Source: Chaetoderma sp. LZ-2023a (Eukaryota > Mollusca > Caudofoveata > Chaetodermatida > Chaetodermatidae). From it: a DNA stretch of 64,000 bases. Below, piece after piece: positions 1-9,103 of the stretch (its first letter is position 1; every line of letters begins with the position of its first letter). The translations under genes and the position numbers were made by a program. The stretch lies in NCBI GenBank assembly GCA_034401795.1, contig CM067372.1, positions 35,714,351 to 35,778,350 on the forward strand, written 5' to 3'. Below the pieces are notes generated by a model that was given only the letters and a program-made list of their open reading frames with translations, was not told the origin of the DNA and ran no database searches.

Positions 1-735
1 TGACTTCCTCCATCTCCTTTCGGCCTTCTGCCTATTCCCTTTTTCTAGCCTGACTTCTTGTGTAAAAAGCCAATGAGATTGAGATCTTTGGGGAATCATC
101 TTAATTTTCTCAGGAGCATGCTTATCTAAAAGCCGTAACAGTTCTGCATTGTACAGTTCCACTAAATCGTCGGTGCTTTGTGGTGGAGAACAGACCAGAC
201 TCGACAGTTCGAAACGCAGTTTTATTTATATTTTTTATATTTCTGACGAGTACCGATTTCTTTGGTGTGGGCGTTTTAATGGCGTCTAGATGTATTGTTA
301 CTAGGTAATGGTCGGACATTTGAAGATCCTTCACAAGTACGTTTTGGACACACTGTTCTGAATCCCGACTAATTACCCAGTCAATAATGTGACCATTTTT
401 ATGCGTTGGTGTGTTAACATGCTGCTGGCAATTGTGAGTTGACAGTAAATTAAACATCTTCTTAGTGTCAGAGTGATCAATCTGATCAAAATGAACATTG
501 ATATCGCCCAGAAGAATAAGATTACCGTTTTTAACACTGGTAAGGTCGATTATGTTGGCTATGTCTTTATGAAAAATTGTGCTGGTTAATTTATTCTTCT
601 TAGACGGCGGTGGGCGGTAAAGGCACACGAACCTCATAGCTATCTGACCATGCGTTAGGATGAACTCGAGTGTCTCAACTGACTGATATCCAGGGAAAGC
701 ATTCACAGATACTTTGATATGGAGATGGCTTCAGT
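1..735 (-). mobile_element. Non-LTR (LINE) retrotransposon fragment, endonuclease C-terminal half, broken
   Basis: The minus strand encodes the second half of an exonuclease/endonuclease/phosphatase-fold domain of the kind that nicks target DNA in LINEs. Seen: 'GDINVHFD' near 590-520, 'HIIDWVISR' near 400-370 and the catalytic-type 'SDHYLV' near 325-300. After about 210 the frame is shifted. In another frame the sequence continues to the window edge with a Lys/Arg-rich linker typical of Jockey/CR1-type elements ('LLDKHAPEKIK', then 'KAERRW'). The domain's N-terminal part is missing upstream of about 735, and the reverse transcriptase would lie off the left edge. It sits downstream of the last visible RASGEF1 exon in the same orientation. 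It is a dead copy; the clade is not certain. Confidence 0.8.
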
Positions 736-1055
736 ATATATCAGTATGGAAGGGGAAGAAACATGATATCGCCGAATTTTACAATCTTGAAAATAAAATC
801 CACCTTTCAGCAGTCATAGTGAATGGTGAATAATAATAGAAGTCAACTCCCTAAGTCCAGAATTTCATATTTATTACCACAGGACTTACCTCACAAAACA
901 TGCCACACGTTCTGGCACCGGCTTGTTTCATGCTCTATTTTTCTCTAGGAAATACCAGCCGAATAAAAAACATTATCTATGGAGCCAATGTGTTGAATAC
1001 GGCCAATGACAAAAAAATTAGATTGTTAAATGAAACTGTTTGTATTGCATCATAC

Positions 1056-1151
1056 CTTTTCCCTGTCTTCAACTGCACCCTGTGATCTCCACATGGCTGT
1101 CTTCAGTGATGAACGATAACTACCAAAGTTAGCTGAAGGATCCATTTGATG
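1056..1151 (-). CDS. RASGEF1: RASGEF1 exon l, catalytic domain (last exon in window)
   Basis: Thirty-two codons in phase 0/0. The acceptor is CCATTCCCAG and the donor AAG/GTATGA. It encodes 'HQMDPSANFGSYRSSLKTAM' and ends 'DREK', aligning with the 'HQMDP..NF..YR..L' block of RASGEF1. Nothing resembling the next conserved exon is found between 1055 and 1. Confidence 0.9.
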
Positions 1152-2970
1152 CTGGGAATGGAAGACAAGTATATATAGTCATGTTTAAACCCGCTTGTAA
1201 TAATTGCTTTAGACTTGATATATACCAACCCTTGCAATGTTTTCATAAATTTCAATGGATCGGAAGAGGATTGATATTGACATTTTAATGAACACGAACT
1301 AGACATGATATTTCAAGCCTTCAGCACCAATGAGTGAACAAATACGCTAAATAAATGTACTTGCCTGAAGCCTATCACTAGTACAAGTCTGCCTGCTTGC
1401 CTGCTTGCCTGCCTGCCTGTCAAATTTATTCTTCTTTTGAGAACGGTGCATGTCATAGTCCATGCACATGCATTTGTAATTGTATGTCTAAGAATTATTA
1501 TTAGATCATTCATAATAATATACTATCAATTACAAAAATATGCTATAATTAAACATAACGCCATAACAGTGTTACATTCTTTTAGATAACTTATTTTATA
1601 ACATCTAATTTTATTTTTTCCATTGTTAAAAAGTTGAGCTAGCTTTGAACTTACTTCCAGAATATCTAACTTGTCTGTGTTCACTTTGGCCCACTGAAAA
1701 ATAACAATAAATACATTATTAAGAGCACATGAGCGGCATGCAGCTATGCTATATTTCTACATATGTCAGTTATTTGCAAAAGGCTAACTACATCTACGAT
1801 TAGCAACTTCATAATAATGATAAACATTGTGTGGTAGAAAGATGCAAATATTTGTTCAAGTTATAGAAGTTGTTAAGTTAAGTGACAATATAATGTAGCG
1901 TAACCCATTAATGGGCAAGGCGGTCAAAGCCGGCATCTGACTGCGGTTGAACAATGCCCATCTGCAGGTAAAAAAACCCAATTTTTTAGCAAATTTATAA
2001 CTGAAATGACTGGCTCGATAATTGAGCCAGCCATTCCAGTGGTAAATTTTCAAAAATAGTCTTTACTTGGCCTGATTATTGACATTGACTAAGGAAAACT
2101 GTTGACTTTTTTTTTACGATTGTGATGATTAAAGAGTTAACTTTATACTAAGTCCTGAACAATATCGATGTTGAAATCGCGTTTCTAAGATTCATTCTGA
2201 TGCACACTGCATTTACGAATCAGGAATGACATTTCTAAAGAACACCTCTAGGTGAGAGTGTTGCTGTAGTATTGAGTTACAGCATATGAAGTGCAGTCAC
2301 CAGAGTACCGATACTTTCACTGTAAGGACATTCCAATCTATTGTTTTGTTTTACAAACCTCATAACTTAATGTTTCCATATCGAGAAAAAACATAATGCT
2401 GTAATTTTAAAGCATTATTTTCAACGTTCTTTCCATCTAACAACTTTGGCAGCCAAATCCTTATCACTCGGAATTCCTCAGAATTTTCTGTTCTCTGTAG
2501 CTTTGTTAGCCCTTTAATGATAAAGCCGATCAAAATGGCTTTGCAATGGTCATGAGAAAAGTCCATTTGCAGGCCAAGACTATTATTTAAAATTTACCAC
2601 TGGAATCATTGGCTCGATAACGAGCCAGCCATTCTTGTGGTAAATCTTTAAAAAATAATCTCTTGGTCTGCACATGGACACTCATTGATGTTCCTGATCA
2701 ATCTTGACAATTAACATGAAAGGATTAATACTGTAATAGCTTAAAATTTCTGAGTTTGAAATTGAGCAGTATTTTGTTTTCAACATCTTCGATCTCGTGT
2801 TTGGGGTGGGAATTTTCGCAAAACAAAATATTAAATTGGTCTGGCCTAACTGATGAAAATATGATCCCTCTCCAGAAACAAACACAAATCTAAACACCTT
2901 TGTAGCAGTAAAGCGAGACAATGATAAACAACAATAAGTTTGTAAATATATGTTAGTGGTTTTCACTCAC
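1152..2970 (-). other. RASGEF1 introns with two family A hairpins and TGCC repeats
   Basis: Intronic sequence around exon k. It holds a short TGCC/TGCT-type repeat (about 1386-1420) and family A hairpins at about 1896-2143 and 2510-2729. The remainder is AT-rich with no recognised gene. Confidence 0.7.
1655..1693 (-). CDS. RASGEF1: RASGEF1 exon k, catalytic domain (39 nt)
   Basis: Thirteen codons in phase 0/0. The acceptor is GTTATTTTTCAG and the donor GAA/GTAAGT. It encodes 'WAKVNTDKLDILE', which joins the previous exon to give the family signature 'RLKKTWAKV'. Confidence 0.92.
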
Positions 2971-3011
2971 CGTTTTCTTTAACCTAGCAACAGGACTCAT
3001 ATTTAAGCCAG
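2971..3011 (-). CDS. RASGEF1: RASGEF1 exon j, catalytic domain (41 nt)
   Basis: 41 nt, phase 1 in and phase 0 out. The acceptor is GTTTCAG and the donor ACG/GTGAGT. With the split codon it encodes 'AGLNMSPVARLKKT', invariant in the family. The acceptor lies only about 75 bp from the 3' terminus of DIRS element 1 (3087), so the retrotransposon occupies the branch-point-proximal end of this intron. Confidence 0.93.
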
Positions 3012-3086
3012 CTGAAACATAAGGATTAATATCAGATAGGATAGCTATTTAGATATGTGTACACAAACGCTGGTCTTTATCCAAAC

Positions 3087-3371
3087 TAAACGAAATCTAA
3101 GATTTCTTTTTTCACGAGAGAGTTGATACTTACCTCCCTAATACTTTTGATATTGCTAAATATTGGCTTTCACTCAATAAACACTCAGATTTAAAACAGT
3201 TAGGTGCCCCTACTGGGCAGGGAGTCAGAGCGTAGTCTGGCGGATGCCAGCCCCACCACCGCGCATGCGCAGACTAGCACTTCCTCTGACTAGATTATTG
3301 GCTGACACACATGCAACTATTAAGAGCCTGAAGACCGAGCCTCTGTGGGGTGGAGAGGCCGGGTCCGTATC
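3087..3371 (-). repeat. Element 1 3' inverted terminal repeat with unique end extension
   Basis: About 3130-3310 is the reverse complement of about 9930-10110, with the best stretch (3131-3290) matching essentially base for base. The outer 43 bp (3087-3129) are not shared with the other terminus and are copied instead in the ICR. Unequal end extensions of this kind are characteristic of DIRS-1. Confidence 0.93.
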
Positions 3372-3471
3372 TAGGGAGGTAAGTATCAACTCTCTCGTGA
3401 AAAAAGAAATCCTAGATTTCGTTTATTTCACTTCAAGAGTATACTTACCTCCCTAATACTTTTGATATTGC
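3372..3471 (-). repeat. Element 1 internal complementary region (ICR)
   Basis: 3372-3425 is the reverse complement of the 3' terminus (3087-3140). 3426-3471 is the complement of the 5' terminus (10091-10136). The two termini are thus abutted in one 100-bp block. In the DIRS-1 replication model this block is the template for joining the cDNA ends into a circle. Confidence 0.95.
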
Positions 3472-4003
3472 CAGAATTCGAAAGTGAATCTGGCGGGAGG
3501 GAGGCGAGGTCAAAAGACCAGCTCATCCCTATACGCTTTTCTGCGTTTAAGGCACTTAAACTTCTGAAACTGTAAGAAAAAACAGTCAGGATTTGACTAA
3601 CCATCGGATAACACCACCGATGTATGAGAGATGACCGAATGTCATATGCGCTCCCCCCCCTCCTTCCTGGGAGGAAGAGTCGACTGACCTCAATGTCCTA
3701 TACGCTCTCTACGTACAAGTGCCATGTACTACAGGACAGAGACGAAAAAACTCCATTTTCGTAACTCTCAACAATGAACCACACAAATACACAAACCATC
3801 ACCATATTAATAACGGGTAATCGTGACAATACAATCAACAACGGACAACACATGAACAAGACTGACCTTGTTGAAAATGGCTGCTGACATCATCTTCCCA
3901 TTGGTAAAGACTGATGCAGGCCCAAAAAAGTGGGTGTTTCCATAAATTAATTGTGAAATATATAAGTAATGAGGAAAAACCTCCTCAAAAAATATAAACC
4001 GAT
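3472..4003 (-). other. Element 1 3' untranslated region
   Basis: Lies between the recombinase stop and the ICR. It is AT-moderate with a short poly-C tract at about 3652-3660; no further ORF or motif was recognised. Confidence 0.6.
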
Positions 4004-6940
4004 TTATTTTTTCAAAACCGACAAGGCGAGAGGATTAGAGGTGTCACGGAGATAATGGTCTGTAAAACTTGACTCACAGTGCCACTGAGCCACCGACATA
4101 ATATCATCCACAGGGACCCCATTAAATAGGGCCGTGGATGTCACTACGCCGCGGACACTGTGAGCCTTGGCCACGTCAACCTGCTTCCCGGTGGCGGATT
4201 TATGGCAAAACTGAATGCATTCCACAATCCACCTGGAAATGGTGTCCTTAGAAGCCCTCCCATGGGGTTCAATATATGACAACCATAACGCTGACTGGTC
4301 GGTGCGCCATGCCGCCGTACGTTGTTTGTACCGGCGCAGCGCCCGGACGGGACACCATGCTTTAGAATTAGGATCATATCTAGTTAAAGCAGGCAAAATA
4401 ATAGGTTGACCTGGATATTTCAACGACTGATTTTTAGCCAAGAAATTAATCCTAGGTAGCAGCTTAAGGCCTTCCCCTGAAACCACAAAACGGTCATCCT
4501 CAGCTGATAAGGCATGAATTTCACTCCTACGCCTAGCCGAGGCTGCAGCAATTAAAAACACAGTCTTCAGTGTTAATAGTTTCATAGAAATGGAACTAAG
4601 TGGTTCAAAAGGCTTATCACCTAGTACTTGAAGCACTAGCGATAAACTCCAAGACGGAATCACAGGTGGATTCCTTGGTCTTAGATTGCCCATGCCTTTA
4701 ATTAATACATTCAATGTATTTACTTCATCACTTCCCCTCTTAGCCAAGCAAGGAATAACAGACATTAATGCTGACTTATAACCAGCAATAGAGTTAGGCT
4801 TGAGGCTATAGGCATCATAGAGGTGACAGAGGAAATCAGCTACTACTTGAATAGATGAATCCATTGGATCAATACATCTTTTTGAGCACCATTCTGCAAA
4901 TCTGTTGATTTTATAATTATATGCTCTGGAGGTTGACCCCCTCCTGGCTTTGGCCATAAACATGGCTGCTTGCTCAGAAAAGCCCTCCTTAATTCTAGAT
5001 TCCTTGACAACATCCACGCAGTCAATCTGAACATTGACGGATTGTTGTGAAGGGCCTTGCCCTGGAAGATAATATCGTCCATCAGAGGCAGAGGAACCGG
5101 ATTGCAGACCAGAAGGTCCAGCAGATCCGTATACCATGATCGGCTTGGCCAATCCGGGGCGATCAGAAGCACTTGGCATTCCTCTTGTCTGATTTTCTGA
5201 AGAATTTTTGGAATCAGGATTGCTGGAGGGAATGCGTATGCATACATTCTCCCCCAGCTGATAGCTAACGCATCTGTTGCGAAAGCGCTTGGATCCGGAA
5301 TCGGAGAGACGTACGTCGTCATCTTCGCATTCTTCTTCGTTGCGAACAAATCGATGTTGGGTTTCCCCCAATGGTCGAACAGACGATCCGCCACACATTG
5401 ATTTAGTTGCCATTCCGTGGGTAAAACACTCATCCTTCGGCTCAATGAGTCTGCTAGCAGGTTTAACCTTCCCGGAATATGAACTGCTTTCAAGGTAATC
5501 TGGTGATCCAGACACCAACAAAGCAGTTTCCATGTCATCATACAGAGACTGGGCGACTTCGTTCCGCCATGGCGGTTTATGTAAGTCACAACTGTTGAGT
5601 TGTCTGAACGAATAAGAACAATCTTGCCCTGAACTTTCTGTAAGAAATGTTCCAGGCCCAGGACTACTGCTCTTAGCTCCAGTAGATTTATATGTTCCTT
5701 TGACTGTTCCAGATTCCAAAGCCCTGATATCGTGGATTCTTCCAGGCAAGCTCCCCAGCCCTCCATCGATGCATCTGTATACACAGTCACCTGAGGGTGG
5801 GGAGGGGTTAGCAAAACCCCCGGCAAGAGATTCTCTGTATTCAACCACCATTGCAGGTGGTGAATCAGAGGCGCCAACACTGACACATTCGAGTCCAGCG
5901 AACCTGTACTCTGGGTCCATTGTGTCATGAGAAACAACTGGATCGGCCGCCTGCGTAAGGCGGCCTGAGGAATGACTGGTTCCAACGAAACCATCAACCC
6001 CAGCATTCTCAAGTAAACCCGTGCCAGGACATGACGACTGTCGCACACTGACTGAATCAACGAGATGAGTTTTTGAACTCTCTCCTGAGTAGGATAAACA
6101 TATCCTGTCTCTAGATCGAAGAACATCCCCAGGTAAACAAACTTCTGGGATGGAGTCAGCTCTGATTTTGGGAAATTGATCACCCAGCCCAAGTCTGTGA
6201 GAATTTTCAAAACAATCTCCAGATTGGCGGACAAACTTTCCCGGGTGTGCGCTTTCAACAGCCAGTCGTCTATGTACGTGTGGACTGCTATGCTTCTCCT
6301 GCGGAGGTATGCTGTGATCGCAAGAACCACACGGGTGAAAACCCGAGGAGCCGTGGAAATTCCGAAGGGCAACACCCTGAATTCCCACTGTCTGCCCTGG
6401 AATGCAAATCTCAGGAAGCGACAGAAACTCCCGTGGATGGGGATGTGGAAATAAGCGTCCTTCAAATCTATCGACGCCGTCCACATCCCCCTCTCCAACC
6501 CCGCCAACACCGAGCGCACCGTTTCCATCTTGAAACTGGGCGTCTCGATGAACTTGTTCAATGGCTTGAGGTTGAGAATCGGTCTCCACCCTCCGGTGCG
6601 TTTTGTTACTAAGAACAGGGTTGAATAGAAGCCCGGACACCTTTGTGCCGGCTGAATAGCTCCCTTTTGTATGAGGGAATTTATTTCCTCCTCGATACAC
6701 AACCTTTGCTCTGGATCCCTCGGAATGGGAGTCCAGACTGGCACCAGAGACAGTCGCGACGGCGGGCCTGTCACCCACTCTGGATGATACCCGACGGAAA
6801 GCCATCGCAAGACTAAACGGTCCTGAGTTAACCGTTCCCACTCTTGCATGTGGCCGGCTAGCCGGCCTCCCACCGGCCCACCTAGGGATCGCGGTGGACA
6901 CGAGGCATGCAAGAGCGGCACTGTCTCCGTCGCCATACAC
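4004..6940 (-). CDS. Element 1 tyrosine recombinase ORF (long overlap with RT)
   Basis: A 978-codon open frame. Only the last 330 or so codons (about 5000-4004) are recognisable as a tyrosine recombinase: an SAM-like N-terminal helical part ('RRGSTSRAYNYKINRFAEWC'), then the catalytic domain with Arg in 'SARRRSEIHAL' (803-805), H927-x-x-R930, H954 after 'AQW', and nucleophile Y963 in 'DHYLRD'. The family integrates circular cDNA without target duplication. The first 620 or so codons run in a second frame through the RT gene and resemble no protein I know; whether they are translated is open. All catalytic residues are intact. Confidence 0.88.
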   Translation of the reverse strand: MYGDGDSAALACLVSTAIPRWAGGRPASRPHARVGTVNSGPFSLAMAFRRVSSRVGDRPAVATVSGASLDSHSEGSRAKVVYRGGNKFPHTKGSYSAGTKVSGLLFNPVLSNKTHRRVETDSQPQAIEQVHRDAQFQDGNGALGVGGVGEGDVDGVDRFEGRLFPHPHPREFLSLPEICIPGQTVGIQGVALRNFHGSSGFHPCGSCDHSIPPQEKHSSPHVHRRLAVESAHPGKFVRQSGDCFENSHRLGLGDQFPKIRADSIPEVCLPGDVLRSRDRICLSYSGESSKTHLVDSVSVRQSSCPGTGLLENAGVDGFVGTSHSSGRLTQAADPVVSHDTMDPEYRFAGLECVSVGASDSPPAMVVEYRESLAGGFANPSPPSGDCVYRCIDGGLGSLPGRIHDIRALESGTVKGTYKSTGAKSSSPGPGTFLTESSGQDCSYSFRQLNSCDLHKPPWRNEVAQSLYDDMETALLVSGSPDYLESSSYSGKVKPASRLIEPKDECFTHGMATKSMCGGSSVRPLGETQHRFVRNEEECEDDDVRLSDSGSKRFRNRCVSYQLGENVCIRIPSSNPDSKNSSENQTRGMPSASDRPGLAKPIMVYGSAGPSGLQSGSSASDGRYYLPGQGPSQQSVNVQIDCVDVVKESRIKEGFSEQAAMFMAKARRGSTSRAYNYKINRFAEWCSKRCIDPMDSSIQVVADFLCHLYDAYSLKPNSIAGYKSALMSVIPCLAKRGSDEVNTLNVLIKGMGNLRPRNPPVIPSWSLSLVLQVLGDKPFEPLSSISMKLLTLKTVFLIAAASARRRSEIHALSAEDDRFVVSGEGLKLLPRINFLAKNQSLKYPGQPIILPALTRYDPNSKAWCPVRALRRYKQRTAAWRTDQSALWLSYIEPHGRASKDTISRWIVECIQFCHKSATGKQVDVAKAHSVRGVVTSTALFNGVPVDDIMSVAQWHCESSFTDHYLRDTSNPLALSVLKK

Positions 6941-7224
6941 ACCGGCGTGGTTCTTACCGCGGTAAGCGTACTGTCAGGAACGATAACCACGCCCAGATCC
7001 TCGTGCGCCCCGCCCCGCCCCGCACGCACCTCGGTGCACGGGCGGCTGCCTGGCTGACGGCGCCTGAGGAACCTGCGCCCCCCTCGCTGCTGGCCGAATC
7101 GCACGCGGCCGAGGCCGACGCTGCGACGGTGGCTGGCCACTGACCTGGCCAGCACCACCTCGAGCCTGCAGGGGACGATACGCCGGGGCCGCGGCGCGAG
7201 CGTTAGCACGACGCAGCACATCAA
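4843..7224 (-). CDS. Element 1 reverse transcriptase / RNase H / MT-like polyprotein
   Basis: A 793-codon ORF. The N-terminal 120 residues overlap the Gag frame and may not be translated. The reverse transcriptase spans about 180-400, with 'SIDLKDAYFHIP' and the catalytic YIDD at 317-320. RNase H spans about 480-600, with D484, E516, D541 and D592 ('YTDAS', 'LLELRA', 'RSDNST', 'LADSLSR'). A domain of about 80 residues follows, with 'DLFA' near 625 and 'YAFPP' near 663-667, matching the methyltransferase-like domain described in DIRS1-like elements. All key residues are present. It copies the element RNA into cDNA. Confidence 0.93.
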   Translation of the reverse strand: MMCCVVLTLAPRPRRIVPCRLEVVLARSVASHRRSVGLGRVRFGQQRGGRRFLRRRQPGSRPCTEVRAGRGGAHEDLGVVIVPDSTLTAVRTTPVCMATETVPLLHASCPPRSLGGPVGGRLAGHMQEWERLTQDRLVLRWLSVGYHPEWVTGPPSRLSLVPVWTPIPRDPEQRLCIEEEINSLIQKGAIQPAQRCPGFYSTLFLVTKRTGGWRPILNLKPLNKFIETPSFKMETVRSVLAGLERGMWTASIDLKDAYFHIPIHGSFCRFLRFAFQGRQWEFRVLPFGISTAPRVFTRVVLAITAYLRRRSIAVHTYIDDWLLKAHTRESLSANLEIVLKILTDLGWVINFPKSELTPSQKFVYLGMFFDLETGYVYPTQERVQKLISLIQSVCDSRHVLARVYLRMLGLMVSLEPVIPQAALRRRPIQLFLMTQWTQSTGSLDSNVSVLAPLIHHLQWWLNTENLLPGVLLTPPHPQVTVYTDASMEGWGACLEESTISGLWNLEQSKEHINLLELRAVVLGLEHFLQKVQGKIVLIRSDNSTVVTYINRHGGTKSPSLCMMTWKLLCWCLDHQITLKAVHIPGRLNLLADSLSRRMSVLPTEWQLNQCVADRLFDHWGKPNIDLFATKKNAKMTTYVSPIPDPSAFATDALAISWGRMYAYAFPPAILIPKILQKIRQEECQVLLIAPDWPSRSWYTDLLDLLVCNPVPLPLMDDIIFQGKALHNNPSMFRLTAWMLSRNLELRRAFLSKQPCLWPKPGGGQPPEHIIIKSTDLQNGAQKDVLIQWIHLFK

Positions 7225-9103
7225 ACTGCTCGCGCAGCGCCCTCTGGTTATTCACCAGGGTGACCGTCTCTTGGAGGTGGCGACATCCCTCACCTCCAAA
7301 AAGACCAGGGCCCGTCATAGGCGTACGCAGTAGCTTATTGTACAGGTCCTGAGACGGGCACAGATTGTCCAGGGCAAACGTGCGTCTTGCCCTGACACTC
7401 CTGGTCACCGCCCGAGTCATACAGTCCAGCGCCAGGTTAATACCATCCTGGATGGTTCGCTGGACAGTGACCGGACTTGGCTGGCGCGATGCGGATGCCG
7501 TTACTACCCCCTGCAACAGCTGGGAGACGTGGGACAGAGCGGCAATCGAAGCCCTCCCACTCTCCTCCGCATCACGCAACGCGGTATTCGCCGAACGCAA
7601 CGCGTCCGCGCACAAGACACCCGTGTCAGAACGGGAGCCTGGCCGCGCATCCTCACCCAAAGCCGCGCGGTCATCCACGCTGGGCTTGGGTACCACACCG
7701 TACCGCTGGTAATCCAGGGGCACGATGCGACAACGCCTGGCCACCTCGCGAGGGGCCTTCGCGAGACGTCCACACGACTTAATGGACGACTCCGCCGCCT
7801 TGAACATGTCAACGACATGCTCCGCCAGCGGCAGAGAAGGCATAGCGTTAGCAGTCGGTTTCCCAGCTAACCACGGCGTGTGAACACGCTGGCTAGCCGA
7901 CTGCTCCACGGGCAGATCAGGCCTAACGCTCACCAACCACTGGCAAGCGTCATACCAATCCTCCTCCGTGGCTAACTGCGAGTGCTCTACAAGACGGGGT
8001 CCTTCGTCTTCCTCCTGAGCGCAAGCAGTAGAGCTTGACGGCGGGTATGCTGATACACCTGGCAAGCCAGGGAAAACACGCGGGCCTGACAGCACTGGCA
8101 TGAGAATATCACTGGTTTGACCAGGAGCAGGCACCGTGGCAGAGCGCGGGGTATATATAGTCTCACCACGGGCCCGGCCAGCACCAGCAACACCCTCGGC
8201 AAGCCGAGGTATGCGGTACCGCTGGCCATCAGCAGCGCCCTGGGCCACCACCTGAGCCGCGGACTTTACTCCAGGGTGAGTAAAACCGTGGAATAAGGCG
8301 CCTGTATTCCCCGCGAGGGGTGCACAAACGTCTTCATCCATGTCCACGTCGTCAGACGGCGACCCTAGCAGGTAATCCTCATTACCCTGGTCAGAAAGAT
8401 TAGACCCCGGGTCAGCAAAGAGAGCTAACCCGGGCTGACCAGGAACGGTGCCATAGGAGGTACTGGCCACCGCGGCATGCGGATACCCCTGGACTGATAA
8501 GCAGCCCGCGGGTTCCAGCGACAACCGTCCACGGTCCCCTATCGGCGCGGCAATAAGCCTGCTGCCAGGGCCGTGGAACGCCCCCTCTAATGGGGCCACC
8601 TCTGAATCGTCGAACAACGGAAGCGGACTAAGGAAAATCGATCCAGAGGCGGGGATTACCTGCTCCGAAGCCGATGATGAGGACAGTAAAGGATTTGGTC
8701 CAGGAAGCATGCCACGAAGCAACCCTGGAACCAAATCCTTTATTGTCCTCTTCATCTCTCCCAACATCTCGGTCCGGAAGGCCTCCATATCCACCGCGGA
8801 CGAGACCTTCCCCTTACCCTTCCTACTTACAACCTCTCGTTTCCGCTTCTTCTTCTTCTCCTCCTCTACCACCTTGTCCGTCGCCTGTAAGCAGCACAAG
8901 AATTCGGACATTAACTCGCCCCCCCAGTGCTTACATATGTCACAATTAACCAATGGACCACAAGGGCTACATTGAGAGCACAGATGCGGCCAGAACTTTA
9001 CATGAATAAAACGACCACAGGACGTGCAACCCGGTCCCTGAAACAGGGCAAAGGACAAGGAGTATGAGCAACTAGTTAAGCTTAGAAACTCAATCCAACT
9101 CAA
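6974..9103 (-). CDS. Element 1 Gag-like protein with Cys/His module
   Basis: A 709-codon open frame; translation probably enters at 9037 from a spliced leader, making the first 22 residues intronic. A module C-x2-C-x10-H-x-C-x2-C-x2-C-x5-C-x2-C-x2-W occupies residues 26-60 (8924-9028), likely binding two zinc ions. A Lys/Glu-rich stretch ('EEEKKKKRKREVV') and a long Pro/Ser/Gly-rich middle follow. Near residue 600 there is a helical segment ending 'TGPGLFGGEG' that recurs in element 2. The C-terminus is rich in Arg, Gly and Pro ('GRGARGSGRGYRS'), as in RNA-binding tails. The ORF overlaps the RT frame by about 250 bp. It is presumably the structural protein of the cytoplasmic particle, by position and by analogy with DIRS ORF1. 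Confidence 0.8.
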   Translation of the reverse strand: MSWIEFLSLTSCSYSLSFALFQGPGCTSCGRFIHVKFWPHLCSQCSPCGPLVNCDICKHWGGELMSEFLCCLQATDKVVEEEKKKKRKREVVSRKGKGKVSSAVDMEAFRTEMLGEMKRTIKDLVPGLLRGMLPGPNPLLSSSSASEQVIPASGSIFLSPLPLFDDSEVAPLEGAFHGPGSRLIAAPIGDRGRLSLEPAGCLSVQGYPHAAVASTSYGTVPGQPGLALFADPGSNLSDQGNEDYLLGSPSDDVDMDEDVCAPLAGNTGALFHGFTHPGVKSAAQVVAQGAADGQRYRIPRLAEGVAGAGRARGETIYTPRSATVPAPGQTSDILMPVLSGPRVFPGLPGVSAYPPSSSTACAQEEDEGPRLVEHSQLATEEDWYDACQWLVSVRPDLPVEQSASQRVHTPWLAGKPTANAMPSLPLAEHVVDMFKAAESSIKSCGRLAKAPREVARRCRIVPLDYQRYGVVPKPSVDDRAALGEDARPGSRSDTGVLCADALRSANTALRDAEESGRASIAALSHVSQLLQGVVTASASRQPSPVTVQRTIQDGINLALDCMTRAVTRSVRARRTFALDNLCPSQDLYNKLLRTPMTGPGLFGGEGCRHLQETVTLVNNQRALREQFDVLRRANARAAAPAYRPLQARGGAGQVSGQPPSQRRPRPRAIRPAARGAQVPQAPSARQPPVHRGACGAGRGARGSGRGYRS

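Noticed and set aside
900-1085. A plus-strand 61-codon ORF next to exon l
   Set aside because: Overlaps the RASGEF1 exon on the opposite strand; no domain. A nearby GAG/GTAAGT on the minus strand (about 893) gives an exon with a stop in the required phase.
6176-7143. Several plus-strand ORFs opposite element 1 RT and Gag
   Set aside because: They are mirror frames of the GC-rich coding strand and have no motif of their own.
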